Translations under genes and position numbers: made by a program | Shown: positions 49,576 through 61,100 of the stretch, in pieces | How the letters are laid out: each line of letters begins with the position of its first letter | Position numbering within the stretch: position 1 is the stretch's first letter | NCBI GenBank assembly: GCA_965649825.1 | Contig: OZ287705.1 | Span: forward strand, 984,865-1,048,864 | Length of the DNA stretch: 64,000 nucleotides | DNA from: Penicillus capitatus | Lineage: Eukaryota; Chlorophyta | Reading direction: 5' to 3' | The notes under the pieces: model-generated | The model's input: the letters and a program-made list of their open reading frames with translations, nothing else | Told to the model about the DNA's origin: nothing | Database searches by the model: none

Positions 49576-50149
49576 TGCAAAGTGAAATGTGAAACAGAGC
49601 GTCGATCCGTGTTTAAAAGCAGCGACGCTGCTGTAGGGGAGCTGACCGCTTCTGTGGACGTGTCTCTTCAGAAAAAAGTGACTCCTCGTGACTTCTGCCT
49701 CTGCCGAGGTATGTGTCTACTCGCAAGTGCCTCTTCGCCGTTAACTGAACGCTTATCGCCGCACTCTGACGCGACGTCAGCAGTTAGATATGGCACGTGA
49801 GGGGATAGTCTGACGAGGACAGAACGAGTAGCGGTAATGAAATCAACAGACGAATGTCAAACAGCAATAGGGTCACAAAAAGATCTGCATTCCCCAAAGG
49901 CGATGCATGCAAATGTGTGAGAATGCGCAAGCCGCACTCTTTATACCCAAGAAGGTAATGTCTACTTCAAAATAACTGAGTTCGTCTTCAAATAAGTGGT
50001 CATTTGTTGAGAGGGTGCAATACGTCAGTTGATGGGTCTGTCATTGAAGAGAGCAGCAACACGTTGCTGGTCCTTTCTCCTGGACGATCCATTGCATTTC
50101 CCGCATTCTGTCGGAACAGGAGATGGAAAGGGGGAGATGATGACGGTGG
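49576..50149. other. Intergenic stretch upstream of CLC
   Basis: About 570 bases between the CLC start and the kinase stop. TTTAAAAG at about 49613-49620 could be a TATA-like box for the CLC gene (it reads CTTTTAAA on the minus strand). No gene seen. Confidence 0.4.
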
Positions 50150-51627
50150 TTACTCTTTGAGATGTGTGAGGATGGTGGTCATGGAAGGACGATCGAGTGG
50201 ATTCTGAGCCCAGCATTGACGCACGAGGGATTTGACGGCGTCGGGCCATCCATCTGGCACAGCAGGTCTTCCACCGCATGCCACTCGGTGAGCGTACTGT
50301 TCGATCTCGTCCGGCTCTCCGGTGCACGAGACAAAACACAACAATATACTCTTGCTTAACAACTACCAGAGGATCAACTGGATCGGCAGAGAACAGTCGA
50401 ACAGCGATCGGTGTCACCTCATACATGATCAACGCGAAGGAAAACACGTCTGCTTTTTCGTTGTAAGGCTGGCACAAGAGAACCTCAGGTGCCATGTACA
50501 TAAAGGACCCTGTCTTTCCAGAGAGGGCATAGGATGCTTTGATCGAAGACGTTTTTTGTTTCTAAAACGTACGAGTCGCCAAATGTCAGACAGAGATGCA
50601 GAATGGCCATTACTCTCGTTCTGCTTTCAGTGGATGATGGGATCTCGTTGAGCACAACCTCATCTGTTTCTGTATAGGTCCATTTTGGTTTCTTCAGTAC
50701 AGCGTGCAATCCAAAGTCCCCTAACTTGGCCACGACTTTTTCGCACTCCAATGTCAACATGATGTTTTCTGGTTTTAAGTCACGATGAATGATTCTTGGA
50801 TTCGCTTTGTGCAAATATCTACGGCATCTCATATCGTCTCGCTCTATTCAGTTGCCTTTACTTTAAGCCTTGAGCAATCTGTATGAGCCACTCCAGAGCT
50901 TGTTCCCTTGTGTAGATCATCTTAAAGGCATGCTCCATTTGGTGCAGTATCATCGATTTAAGAGTACCCCTTGTCATGTATTCTTGAATAATCATTGCTT
51001 TCTTTATGGGACACGACAATCCTTCTGTCGATGCGGCATCAGATTTGTCCTCCTCATACGATCCCTTCTTCGTTACTGGATTCCCCACAGCGGATTTCGC
51101 CCTCTTGAGTCGTATGGCGCTTAAGAGAACGTCCGCTGCTCTTTGCCCGGCCGAATACGATTTCTGTAATGTCTTCGGCTGCGAGGTCGATCCGCTCTCA
51201 TCTGGAACGGCAGGTTCGATCGCCACGCCCACAAAATCGACAATGGATGAATGACGCAGTTTTTTCAGCAGAGCAGCCTCGGAGAGAAAACACTTGAGAT
51301 CTTCATCAGACTGCAAGAGACATGTCTTCAAATACTTAACTGCCACGAGCGTGCCTCGATACTCACAGAGGCACACCGATGCAAACGCCCCTGAGACCAA
51401 ACGGCACATATGCGTCCTGCAAAGAGGGAGTGATCTTTACCCTCTCCCAGAAGCTTAACGATGCGGAGGGCACCAGATTCGACATGTGCTTCCTGGACCA
51501 TGTCGCGCAATGTTCGAAAACATTGAGAGAATCGAACACTGTTGGTCGCCACGAAAGAAGCCCTTTCCCACAGCCTCTGTGATTTGGATGAAGATCCACT
51601 CTGCTGCTGCGAATCGATGCTCGTCAT
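50150..51627 (-). CDS. TKL-like protein kinase A
   Basis: Spliced reading gives a glycine loop LLGEGAFASVCLCEYRG, the ATP lysine in LVAVKYLKT, EAALLKKLRHSSIVDFVGV, an insert rich in Ser/Lys, IIQEYMTRGTL, the catalytic loop RIIHRDLKPENIML, LGDFGLHAVL (DFG), MYMAPEVLL, ADVFSFALIMYEV, and VKSLVRQCWAQNPLDRPSM. The order and the RDLKPEN plus CW..P..RPSM signature fit tyrosine-kinase-like Ser/Thr kinases. All catalytic residues are present. No receptor or membrane segment is seen; the N-terminus from ATG 51627 is Ser-rich and soluble. The intron removed in the glycine loop is GTAAAGATC...CTCAG. It is paralogous to kinase B at 62965-64000. The start is tentative (an ATG at 51712 is an alternative). 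Confidence 0.82.
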
Positions 51628-51866
51628 GACGTCGGTTAATGCTTGACAGCACGGAAACGAAACGACGACCACAACCACAGCATATCGCAAACGTCACATC
51701 GCTAAGGTCCATTCTATTGACGGTATACCACATAAGCGCAATGTCATGCTCAATGACGGCCGGAAGGTGAATTCTGTCCTCACGGTGTATCGGGAAGGAT
51801 GTCTGGCAATACAGGCCACTAGGGAGGGCGTTACGTCTGCTCTGTCGTTCCTTTGCATCGAACGAA

Positions 51867-53175
51867 ATGGTCAACGATCGCCGTCTCGTACTTGACCAGA
51901 TACTGGACATGGTGTGTGATCACTAGTCGAATGGACCTGCTGTATTTGTGGACAAAAATACCAAAGTGATCTGTCAGGGAATCACAGGGAACAACGGAAC
52001 CTTTCATACACAACAGGCACGTCCCATCATGTCACGACCCAATACACTGAGCCAGGGATGCAGGCCATTGAGTATGGAACACAGATGGTCGGTGGCGTGA
52101 CCCCCAAGAAGGGTGGACAAATGCATCTCGGCCTGCCTGTCTTTAACAAGGTCCAAGAGGCTAAAGCGGCAACAGGTCAGACACAGGATCGACACAGCAA
52201 GCATCTGTCGGCGCATCTGCATAGGATGTCATGCATCGGTGATCTATGTACCGCCTAAGTTTGCCGCATCTGCCATTCTGGAAAGCGTCGAAGCCGAACT
52301 GGACTTAGTTGTATGTATCACGGAAGGCATTCCTCAACACGATATGGTATGACATGGGTACTGGATTCATCGACGTGTGAGATGGAGTGTGTTTAGATAC
52401 GTGTGAAACGAGAGATGGCAGGACAGACGAAGACACGGCTCATTGGACCCAACTGTCCCGGTATTATCAAACCGGCCGAGTGCAAAATTGGCATCATGCC
52501 TGTGGGTATTGATCACATGCTGTCTCCATTTGATGCAGGTTCTCCACAGGGCTACATTCATCAGCCGGGAAAAATTGGTATTGTCTCACGTTCGGGCACC
52601 CTCACTTACGAAGTGTGACATCACTCTTTTCCTTTGCTGTCCTTTTCATTTTTCGTGCATGCATACACAGGCGGTGTTTCAGACAACGGCGGAGGGTCTA
52701 GGTCAGTCAACAGTCGTTGGCATCGGTGGCGATCCTTTCAACGGAACGAATTTTGTCGACTGCATCGAACGATTCATCCACGATCCACAAGTCCTCTCCC
52801 CTGTCGACTCTCCCCTCGACCCATGTCCTGTGCAGACGGAAGGGATCATCATGATCGGCGAGATCGGAGGCGTAGCCGAAGAACAAGCAGCCGAGTATAT
52901 TAAACAGTCCGGGACAACGAAACCGGTCGTCTCATTCATTGCTGGTCTAACAGCGCCACCTGGTCGTCGGATGGGACATGCAGGTGCCATTATTTCCGGA
53001 GGCAAAGGGGCTGCAGGAGACAAGATCCAGGCACTTGAAGAAGCAGGTAAACAGGATGCATACAATCCTCTTGACGGTCAACTATCCCCTCTGCAAAGGT
53101 GTCCGAATTGCCCGGTCTCCTGCCCAGATGGGTCGCGTCATGAAGGAATTCATGCAAGAAAGAAACCTACTATAG
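51867..53175 (+). CDS. Succinyl-CoA ligase (ADP/GDP-forming), alpha subunit
   Basis: Exons show [26 protein letters not shown], the CoA-binding start, then [100 protein letters not shown] and [19 protein letters not shown], which holds the phosphorylated His. The end [15 protein letters not shown] is typical. With the beta subunit it makes ATP or GTP from succinyl-CoA in the mitochondrial TCA cycle. ATG 51867 is followed by a short basic stretch (MVNDRRL), but a targeting exon upstream may be missing. Introns include a GC-AG intron at 52017-52063 and 52613-52670. Confidence 0.92.
52017..52063 (+). other. GC-AG intron in the succinyl-CoA ligase gene (47 bases)
   Basis: CAACAG|GCACGTCCC...GGATGCAG|GCC. 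Removal joins GTFHTQQ to AIEYGTQ, invariant in the family. No GT donor gives the right frame. Confidence 0.8.
52613..52670 (+). other. Intron beginning GTGTGACATCACTCTTTT
   Basis: A 58-base intron of the ligase gene ending ATACACAG. The splice joins GTLTYE to [11 protein letters not shown]. The GTGTGA start recurs in at least six other introns. Confidence 0.8.
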
Positions 53176-53274
53176 AAACCCCTACTGCTCTCTTCTGTCG
53201 TCTCATACAGACAAAAACAATGAAATGTGTCTTTCACTCACATACGCACCATGTTTGCTAAACAGGGCCAGTCG

Positions 53275-53695
53275 TCAATCGTTCGACTGTCGGTACTGAG
53301 ACGTATCTAACACTTGCTTTCCGCACATGGCGCAGATTCCTGAGGATAATGTTGTTTATGAGAAAAGAGTGAGAGATGTGACCTTTCTTGTAGGCACAGG
53401 TGTGGCAGTAGTACGCTTCTTGATGCAGCGGAGCTTTGCATGTCCGGCATTTGGCCTTCTCTCCATAGGGTGCCCATCTAGGTCACACTTTTGACGACCC
53501 GGCAGACCACATCGTATCACACCTCTGCCTCTTCGTCAGCAATTTGTTCTCATTGATCTTTCGAGAAGACCCGCTACTTGTGCTCCCCTTCTTATAAGGC
53601 TCCGGGCAGGCGACCTACGTACAAAGCATGGGGTATGTTGGGTGCACACTTAAGTGAACCTTCGTCAATTTCTTCTCGCATTTTGAACAGACCAT
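53275..53695 (-). CDS. CRIPT: CRIPT homologue (cysteine-rich zinc protein, four small exons)
   Basis: All four exons are short. Spliced across introns 53615-53659, 53478-53522 and 53340-53382 they read MVCSKCEKKLTK, VACPEPYKK..., INENKLLTKRQR, WAPYGEKAKCRTCKAPLHQEAYYCHTCAYKKG, and ICAMCGKQVLDTSQYRQSND. Every segment matches the CRIPT family in order, including paired CxxC motifs that bind zinc and the C-terminal CGK.VLDT. CRIPT was named for binding PSD-95 in animals and has since been found in the activated minor spliceosome; in a protist the RNA role is the better guess. Its length, about 95 residues, is usual. Stop TGA at 53275-53277. Confidence 0.93.
53340..53382 (-). other. CRIPT intron 3 with both recurrent words
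   Basis: A 43-base intron that begins GTCACATC (the reverse complement of GATGTGAC) and runs straight into TCTCACTCTTTT, ending ATCCTCAG. The splice gives CAYKKG-ICAMCGK. Confidence 0.85.
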
Positions 53696-53993
53696 TTTCC
53701 GAGGTCCACCCAAAAGACTTGTCTATGTAATGGTCGGACTCTGGACGGATGTGACGTATCACTCGGAATGGTGCTTTTGTGTCACGGACATAAGGGGCAA
53801 CTCGCATGTGCACCCCTCGCGTCGGGCGGCGCATCGAAAGGCCACAAGCCGCGGGTAACCACACAGAGATAGTCCACCGAAAACAGAGGCCGCGAGCTGC
53901 TTTCGGTGCAGTTCCTACGGAGCTGTCGGGTCCATAACGATGCCACGGTGACAAAGCACCCGTCCAAGTGGGAGACTCGGTAGATGTGGCGCC

Positions 53994-54798
<805 letters not shown>

Positions 54799-55437
54799 AA
54801 AGACATCTCATTCTTTCTTTTTTGTGACTTTATGTGTGAGAACATCTGGGCACAGAGATGACTTCGATGCCGTCTTCAATCTTCAAATGATCAAATGGCG
54901 ATTTATATGTCTACGATCGATTTTAACAAGTCATGCTGGACTCATTCATTTCTCGTGAGGCGTCCAAACACTCTAGAAAAGAAACGAGTGCCATGATGAG
55001 ACATCATCAGTGTTCATGATTCGTGTTTGAAATGGATGGACAAGGTCGGATGTCGGATACATAAGTTTATGAAATGTCAGGAACGAGTTCCGTTATTTGA
55101 AAGCACCTCTCACACAAAGATAGACTTACAAGCAATCCTGGAACTGCTTATTGGTTATTTCAACGACTGACTGACTGAAGTTGGAATTGTGTTGAAAGTG
55201 GACTCTTAAGTTCCATTCGCCGCCGCCGCCGCCGCCGCCTCAATCGAGTTTCTTAGGAATCTTGATGGACGGCTGCGGCTCCGAAATTCTGAAATCTCCA
55301 GCCAGTCCTCGACGATTTCTGCGGCGAAATGTTCGCACGCGGCGACGTCGATGCCTATTTTTCTACATCATGCCAAACAGTCTGTCAAATCAACCACTCT
55401 TTCTCAAAGATGATCCATACCGGCCTGGAAGTCGGCG
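54799..55437. other. Convergent intergenic stretch
   Basis: Between the IspF stop and the LRR gene stop. No gene seen. It contains the CCG repeat noted separately. Confidence 0.5.
55218..55239. repeat. (CGC)n microsatellite
   Basis: Seven uninterrupted CGC units, in a non-coding convergent stretch. Confidence 0.9.
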
Positions 55438-57154
55438 TCAGTTCCACAGCCATCTTCGCAGACTTTCTGGATTCGATAAAACTCCGGGAAACTTTCTTCT
55501 GCGAAGATCCTGAAAGATGGTGAAAATGCATTCAGTAGACGAAGGTGTGCATGTATGGGGCATAACCTTCGAGGGCACTCTTGGATCTACGTGGTTTGAC
55601 ACCTGAAGAGTTCGATCGTCCGTCCAGATCCGAAGCGTATCCCTCCGGTCGAATTTCGCTCGGTCCTGCGACAGGTCTGAGTATTGGACAGCTGGCGGCG
55701 AAAGTCGCATCTCACCTGCCAATTCTTCACTCCAGGCCCTTTCCGCCAGAGCCAACATTGGTGTTTTCTTGTAGAGAAAGGCCAGGGCTTTGGGATCGAT
55801 GGATTTTGAGTCGTTGAACGAGGAGTACTCTGAACTATCGCCTTCAGAGATGCTCTCGCTCGTGTAATCCTCTTCCGGTTCGGATTCTGTATGCGATGTC
55901 TCAACAACGGGGCAACAGATGCACACGTCTTGATCCGGATTGATAACGATCGTTGGATTCTCTTGCGGCTTTCTTGGCATCATCGGCGGCATCATCGCCG
56001 TCACTAAGAGCAAGCCATCCACATGGATGCGAGGATGGCATAGAGAGTGTGCGATCAGACCTGGGAGCTGCTGAGTCGGTTCCTCTTTCCTTAAACATCT
56101 CCAAATAAAGCAGCCACAAAAGATGACAAACAAGAACATAATGGACAGGAAGACATTGGTCAAGACGAATTTGAGCTTGCCGCGTTTGCACTCACACCCG
56201 TCGCACCTTGAGCAGTCTGTGTTGAGATTCGTGCCGTTGCCGTAGATGGCAAATGCGTCGTTCTCGGGCACTTCTCCACACATTCCACAGTTTCCAGAGA
56301 CATCCAGCAAAACCAGAGCAGGTAAGTGAAACCAGGCAGCAGGAATCTGCCATTCAAGAGCATTCTGAGCAAGTTGGATGAATTGGACAGCGATTAATGA
56401 GGTCCACTCCTCTGGCAGTACACCGGTCAGCCGATTGTTCGATAGTTCGATTCGGCTGAGATGAATCTTCTCACTCCATGATGACGGCAACGTGCCGTTT
56501 ATGCGATTGTTGGAGAGTTGAATATTCTCTAATCTGTGCAGCGTCTTCCATTGTGGCAATCGTCCCTCCAATTCATTGCCTTTAAGATTCACGGTAGTTA
56601 ACTCTTTGTTTTGCCACCAGATGTCTTGGCAAGCATACTCAGCGCCGCACTCGGGGTCAAACAAGTTGCCATGCAAAGCGTTGTTTGGCAAGGCGATCGA
56701 ACGTAGATTTGATGGTAATGTCGTTGGAAGTCGTCCCTTTAACTGATGATGTGGCGCATTCCCTCTAATCTCTCTAAGACACACACCACCATCCACATCT
56801 TCAACCAATGCGTGTGTGTAACCGCCGTTGCTTACATTCCCGCTATGATGTTCATGTTATCCGCATCGGTGACGCAAGCAATGCCTTCCCAATCGCATTC
56901 TGGAAGATGGTTGATGCCGCATGGGACATTCGCACCGCAAGGATCGGTCCCATGTTTCCAACCACGAAGCTTCAGATTGCTTTTGGACACCAATTCCTGC
57001 ATGTCTGATAGATCAGCCACTGCCATACAAGTTCCCCTTCTGCATGATTATGAAACAGCGGGTAGGGCGCACCGTCCTGTTGAAGAGTTTGTGATTCCGT
57101 CCGTAATGCTGCGAAAATTCCAACGAGAAAAAAAATCCGAAAAAAACGCTGCAT
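55438..57154 (-). CDS. Leucine-rich-repeat single-pass membrane protein without kinase
   Basis: ATG 57154 gives a signal peptide (MQRFFRIFFLVGIFAALRT). A plant-like cap motif follows (LRGWKHGTDPCG...CDWEGIAC), then four or five LRRs (LTTVNLKGNELEGRLP, LENIQLSNNRINGTLPSSW, LSRIELSNNRLTGVLPEEW, VLLDVSGN), a Cys cluster (DCSRCDGCECKRG), one membrane helix (VFLSIMFLFVIFCGCFIW), and a cytoplasmic tail of some 230 residues. The tail is rich in Ser, Glu and Pro, with no kinase. It looks like a receptor-like protein that senses something outside the cell and needs a partner to signal. A 60-base intron separates NMNIIAG from EIRGNAPHHQ. The join between the signal-peptide exon and the cap exon is unresolved. 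Confidence 0.8.
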
Positions 57155-58123
57155 AAGGAAGAATCTTATCTGCACGGATAACAGACCGTTGGCTGATGTC
57201 TGATAAGTGCGGAGGACCTACTGACGTCTTTCTGGAAGCTAGCTTCGCTATTCAGGAACACGCACGCTCTCTCCCTTCAAGGAAGATTTGGCCAACAGAG
57301 GCGTGCGTCTCGCCGAAAGGCAGGTTTGTCTTTCCTTAAACGATGCTGCGTTGCGGGCGCGTCTAATTGAGAGGCTTCAGTGATAAACAACGAAGCATCG
57401 CCGTCGAAATTCGACGAACGCGGAAGCGAACGTAGCGCCACGCGACAAAGATGTTGTACAAACAAAAGCAAAACGCGCCGTATACGGTGGTTAACCGACA
57501 AGAAGAATCGGAGAGTAATTCGCTATTCAACGTTGCTCAGGACCAACACGGACAGCCTGATATTGTCCCGGGGTCCGTACAAGCTTCGTATCAGATGTAC
57601 ATCTGATGTACCTAAGTCGCTCGGAGCCGCTGACGGGTCCGATCTTACGTTGGGGAGCGGAAGGAAAAATGGCCACAGGATTAAAAATGGCATGTTCCTC
57701 GGAGCTTCTGACATGGAAGCACCCTCGTTAGTCATGAACAGTCGGATGTATCTTCACATTGTTTTCGCGTGATATATTTGGAGAGGGCGACGCCGAAAAG
57801 ACCAGGATTCTGTACGATTCTGTGCGTTTTTGTTTTCTTTTGTTGCTTGTGTTGGCTTAGTAAACTGTCCCATCCAGCAAACCGTGCGGATATCTCGCGG
57901 ATGCTATCCGTCTTCTGACCTCTGTTTTCACCTACCGGCAGCGTTCTTGGAAATCTTGGATCGTGTTGTCGCTGCACTTGTAGCGCATACTCGTTTTCTT
58001 TGGGAAACGATTCTCCTTATCAACCGTAGCCATCATTTGCCGAGCGTTTTTTCAGCAACGAATAAGGCTGCGGGAGTCGACGCCCGTCGTAAAGCTCGTG
58101 CTCTTTCAGAAACGCATACGCGC
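57155..58123. promoter_or_regulatory. Divergent intergenic region LRR/WD40-TRP
   Basis: About 970 bases, the longest divergent gap with little coding signal. A 130-codon plus frame (57380-57772) has no recognisable domain. The region probably holds both promoters and perhaps 5' exons of the channel gene. Confidence 0.4.
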
Positions 58124-61100
58124 ATGTCTTCTCAGGCTTCGAATCTCCCTCTCTCCTTTCCCAGAGATCGGCCTCCCTCTTTCTTTCATAACTTTCGCAT
58201 ACGGCATGGCATGCCTTCCATGGAGATCCGCTTTCCACATCCGATAGCACCCGAGAAGCATCACTTGATTCAAGGAGTACGTTCCATTCTGTTTTTCGCT
58301 GGATCATCAGATAATGGTTCTGCAGATCGATGAAAATTGTTGTTTGTCTTGTGCATTCTCCACCGACGATGCCCTTGTGGCTTTCGGCATGCAAAATGGC
58401 ACAGTACTTGTCTACGATACCGAATCTGGTGGACTGATGTGGACACTCGATGAAGATCGAGAGACGCCCATTCGAGAACTGGCGTTCGTGGATGATCAGG
58501 ATTTGCTTGTCTCTGTAAATGAGGAGAGGCGTTGTGCCGTCTGGGATCTAAGAAACGAACCTGTATGTCTATGCGAAACAGATTTTGCTCCCAGAAGGGG
58601 GATCTCACACATTCTCTCTTCAGAAATGCCATGCCTGTCGGAGAATGGCCGTTTCCTTGCCTTACCTGTCCTCCGAGACACCGCATCTTCATCGTCCTCA
58701 TCATCTTGGCGAATCTCCACTGGCTCCCCGAACATTAAAGCACTCATGGCTCCGAGGGCAACGCAGTCCATGCATGTGCATATCTATTCCACGCTGGATC
58801 GTGACAAAAAGAGTGACTCAAAGCACCCAACTCCACTTGTCACTCTTTCTGTGCGGATGGACGTCGGCGGCGCAACCATGGAGAACATGGATATTGTTCA
58901 ATTCAGTCCATCTGCGTCGCGCATTTTGCTCTTGGCATGCGAGGGAGAGTCTTTCTATCTCGTCCTGTGGCCGTCGATCAGCAACAAAGACATCAGTTTC
59001 AAACTCCGAGGCAACAGAGGGACCTTCAGCTCCGATGATCGATACCTGGCAACATGGTTTGATCCCAGTCCATCATCGGCTGACCACACATGCCTGGTGT
59101 GGGACATGAAGCACCTGGAAGCTGCAGATATCAGTTCGCAGAGCCAGAGCTATCAGCATCCAAGATTTCGCACCTTTGACTGCGTCCGTCTGCGAGATGA
59201 GCGTTTCGAAAATATCCTTGCATGCGGTTTCGTCTCTGTCCATTCTGAACCGTCCATCGCAATGTGCTATTCGACAGAGAAAATCCAGATTGTAATCTTG
59301 TCGCTGTCCATGCAGACGCCGATGTGCATCATCGATACATGCCTTGATGTGACCACACATGCCATCAGCTTTTCTGTCTCCTCTGACCAGCACTGGATTT
59401 GTTTAAACTCCCCGATGACGGGCGATGTTACCGTCTGGAGTGCCGAGCAAGGCATCGAGGTCTTCCGGACGCACCAGAGCCATCCAGAGAAGCCATCGCA
59501 ACATTTCTGGTCGGATGTATCTCTTAGTCACACATCGAGGTACATGCTCCTTGCGGAAAATCACCAAGCAGATCTCCTGAACCTCACACCACTCCATTCC
59601 ATGTGTCCATCACCGTACACCGTTCTAACGGGGTCCGAGACCGAAACGATAGAGAGACAACCGATCTTTAAGTTCTCGCTCGATGGACGGTTCATTGGAC
59701 TGTTGATGGCTCCAGGAAATTGCCTGGATGTGTGGTCTCTTCAGAATAAACGGCATTTGAAGTTGGACTGGAAAGGAATCGTCCAAGCGCATCGTTCTCG
59801 ACCGAAAGCAAATCGCACAACATCATTCGAGATCGATCTCATGCTTCATCAATTTGCCTTGTCTCGGAATGGCGACTATGCAGCCAGTTGCATGGGAGAC
59901 AGCTCTGTTTTGCTATGGCAACTCACGACATCTATCGAATGCCGTTTTGTGGCAAAGTTGCCATCAGACTGCTTTCTGCCTCGAGACATCTGTTTTTCCC
60001 ACGACCCGAATGGAACGTGGCGTCTGGTCGTCTGTCAAGACCAAGGAGATCTCATCTGGTTGGATCCAGATCAGGGTCAGATTATCAAGATCGTGCCGGC
60101 AGAGGGCAGTAGAGTTTGTCGGTTTTCGCTCGATGGCACCAGAGCCGTCATGATGTCGGATTTGTTCACCGTTCATATCTGGGATTTGGTACAGCAGACA
60201 GCGTTACACTCCATGACCTACCAAATTCCGCTGCTTTCTCTTCAGAGCTCTCTGATGGAGACGAACATTTTCATGGACGGTCGTTTCTTAGCCGGCTTCG
60301 ACGAGAACATGAAACCCATTGTCTACGAGCACCATCTGACAGAGGAGATGCGCATGGATGAAGTATGTAGCGTTGCCTTTGGGGTATCAGACAACGGCGA
60401 GTGGGGTGTGATGATGCATCGCGTCTCCGATCATACTGAGCCACTAAAGGCAGATGACAGATCGAGAGCCTCCTTCTATCAGAAAAGGTGTCGTACATTC
60501 ACTCCGCGAAACGTCGGTGTCCGTGTCAAGAAAAGTCGCACATCCACTCCGAGTCTCATTCCTTTGACAGGCAAGAAAACACAGTTACCTATCCGTATGG
60601 TGATTGGATCATTAGGTGATGGTGTTGTCAAGCGCATGCAGCTTCCAGACAGTCTATCGGTCGAGAGCCATGTCATTTTTTCCGCAGACGGCAAACAGTG
60701 CGCTGCTCTGGATACTTCACAACGTCTGGTCGTGTGGAATGCACACATGACGAAAGGAAATCTCGTCCAGGAATGTGTATGTCTGCAACATGCCTTCCGC
60801 GCAAAAGAACACCCACCTCATCTCATCGATCTCTTACAGACACATCGCAGCGCTTTGCTAAACAGTCGTGATGAGAATGGAATGACTGTGGTGATGCATA
60901 GTGTTTACTACCAAAATCCAGAAATGCTGAAAGAGCTTTTAAGTTGGGCACTGGCAGAAGAATGTAACGTCACACTTGGCGGTCCCATCTGCATTCCGGA
61001 GACAAACAGCACGGCCAAGAATATCATCGATCTTTCGCTCCATATCAACAATCCCGAAATCACAAAGGTCTTTGCTACTGTCTGTGCCCAGGTCTGTATC

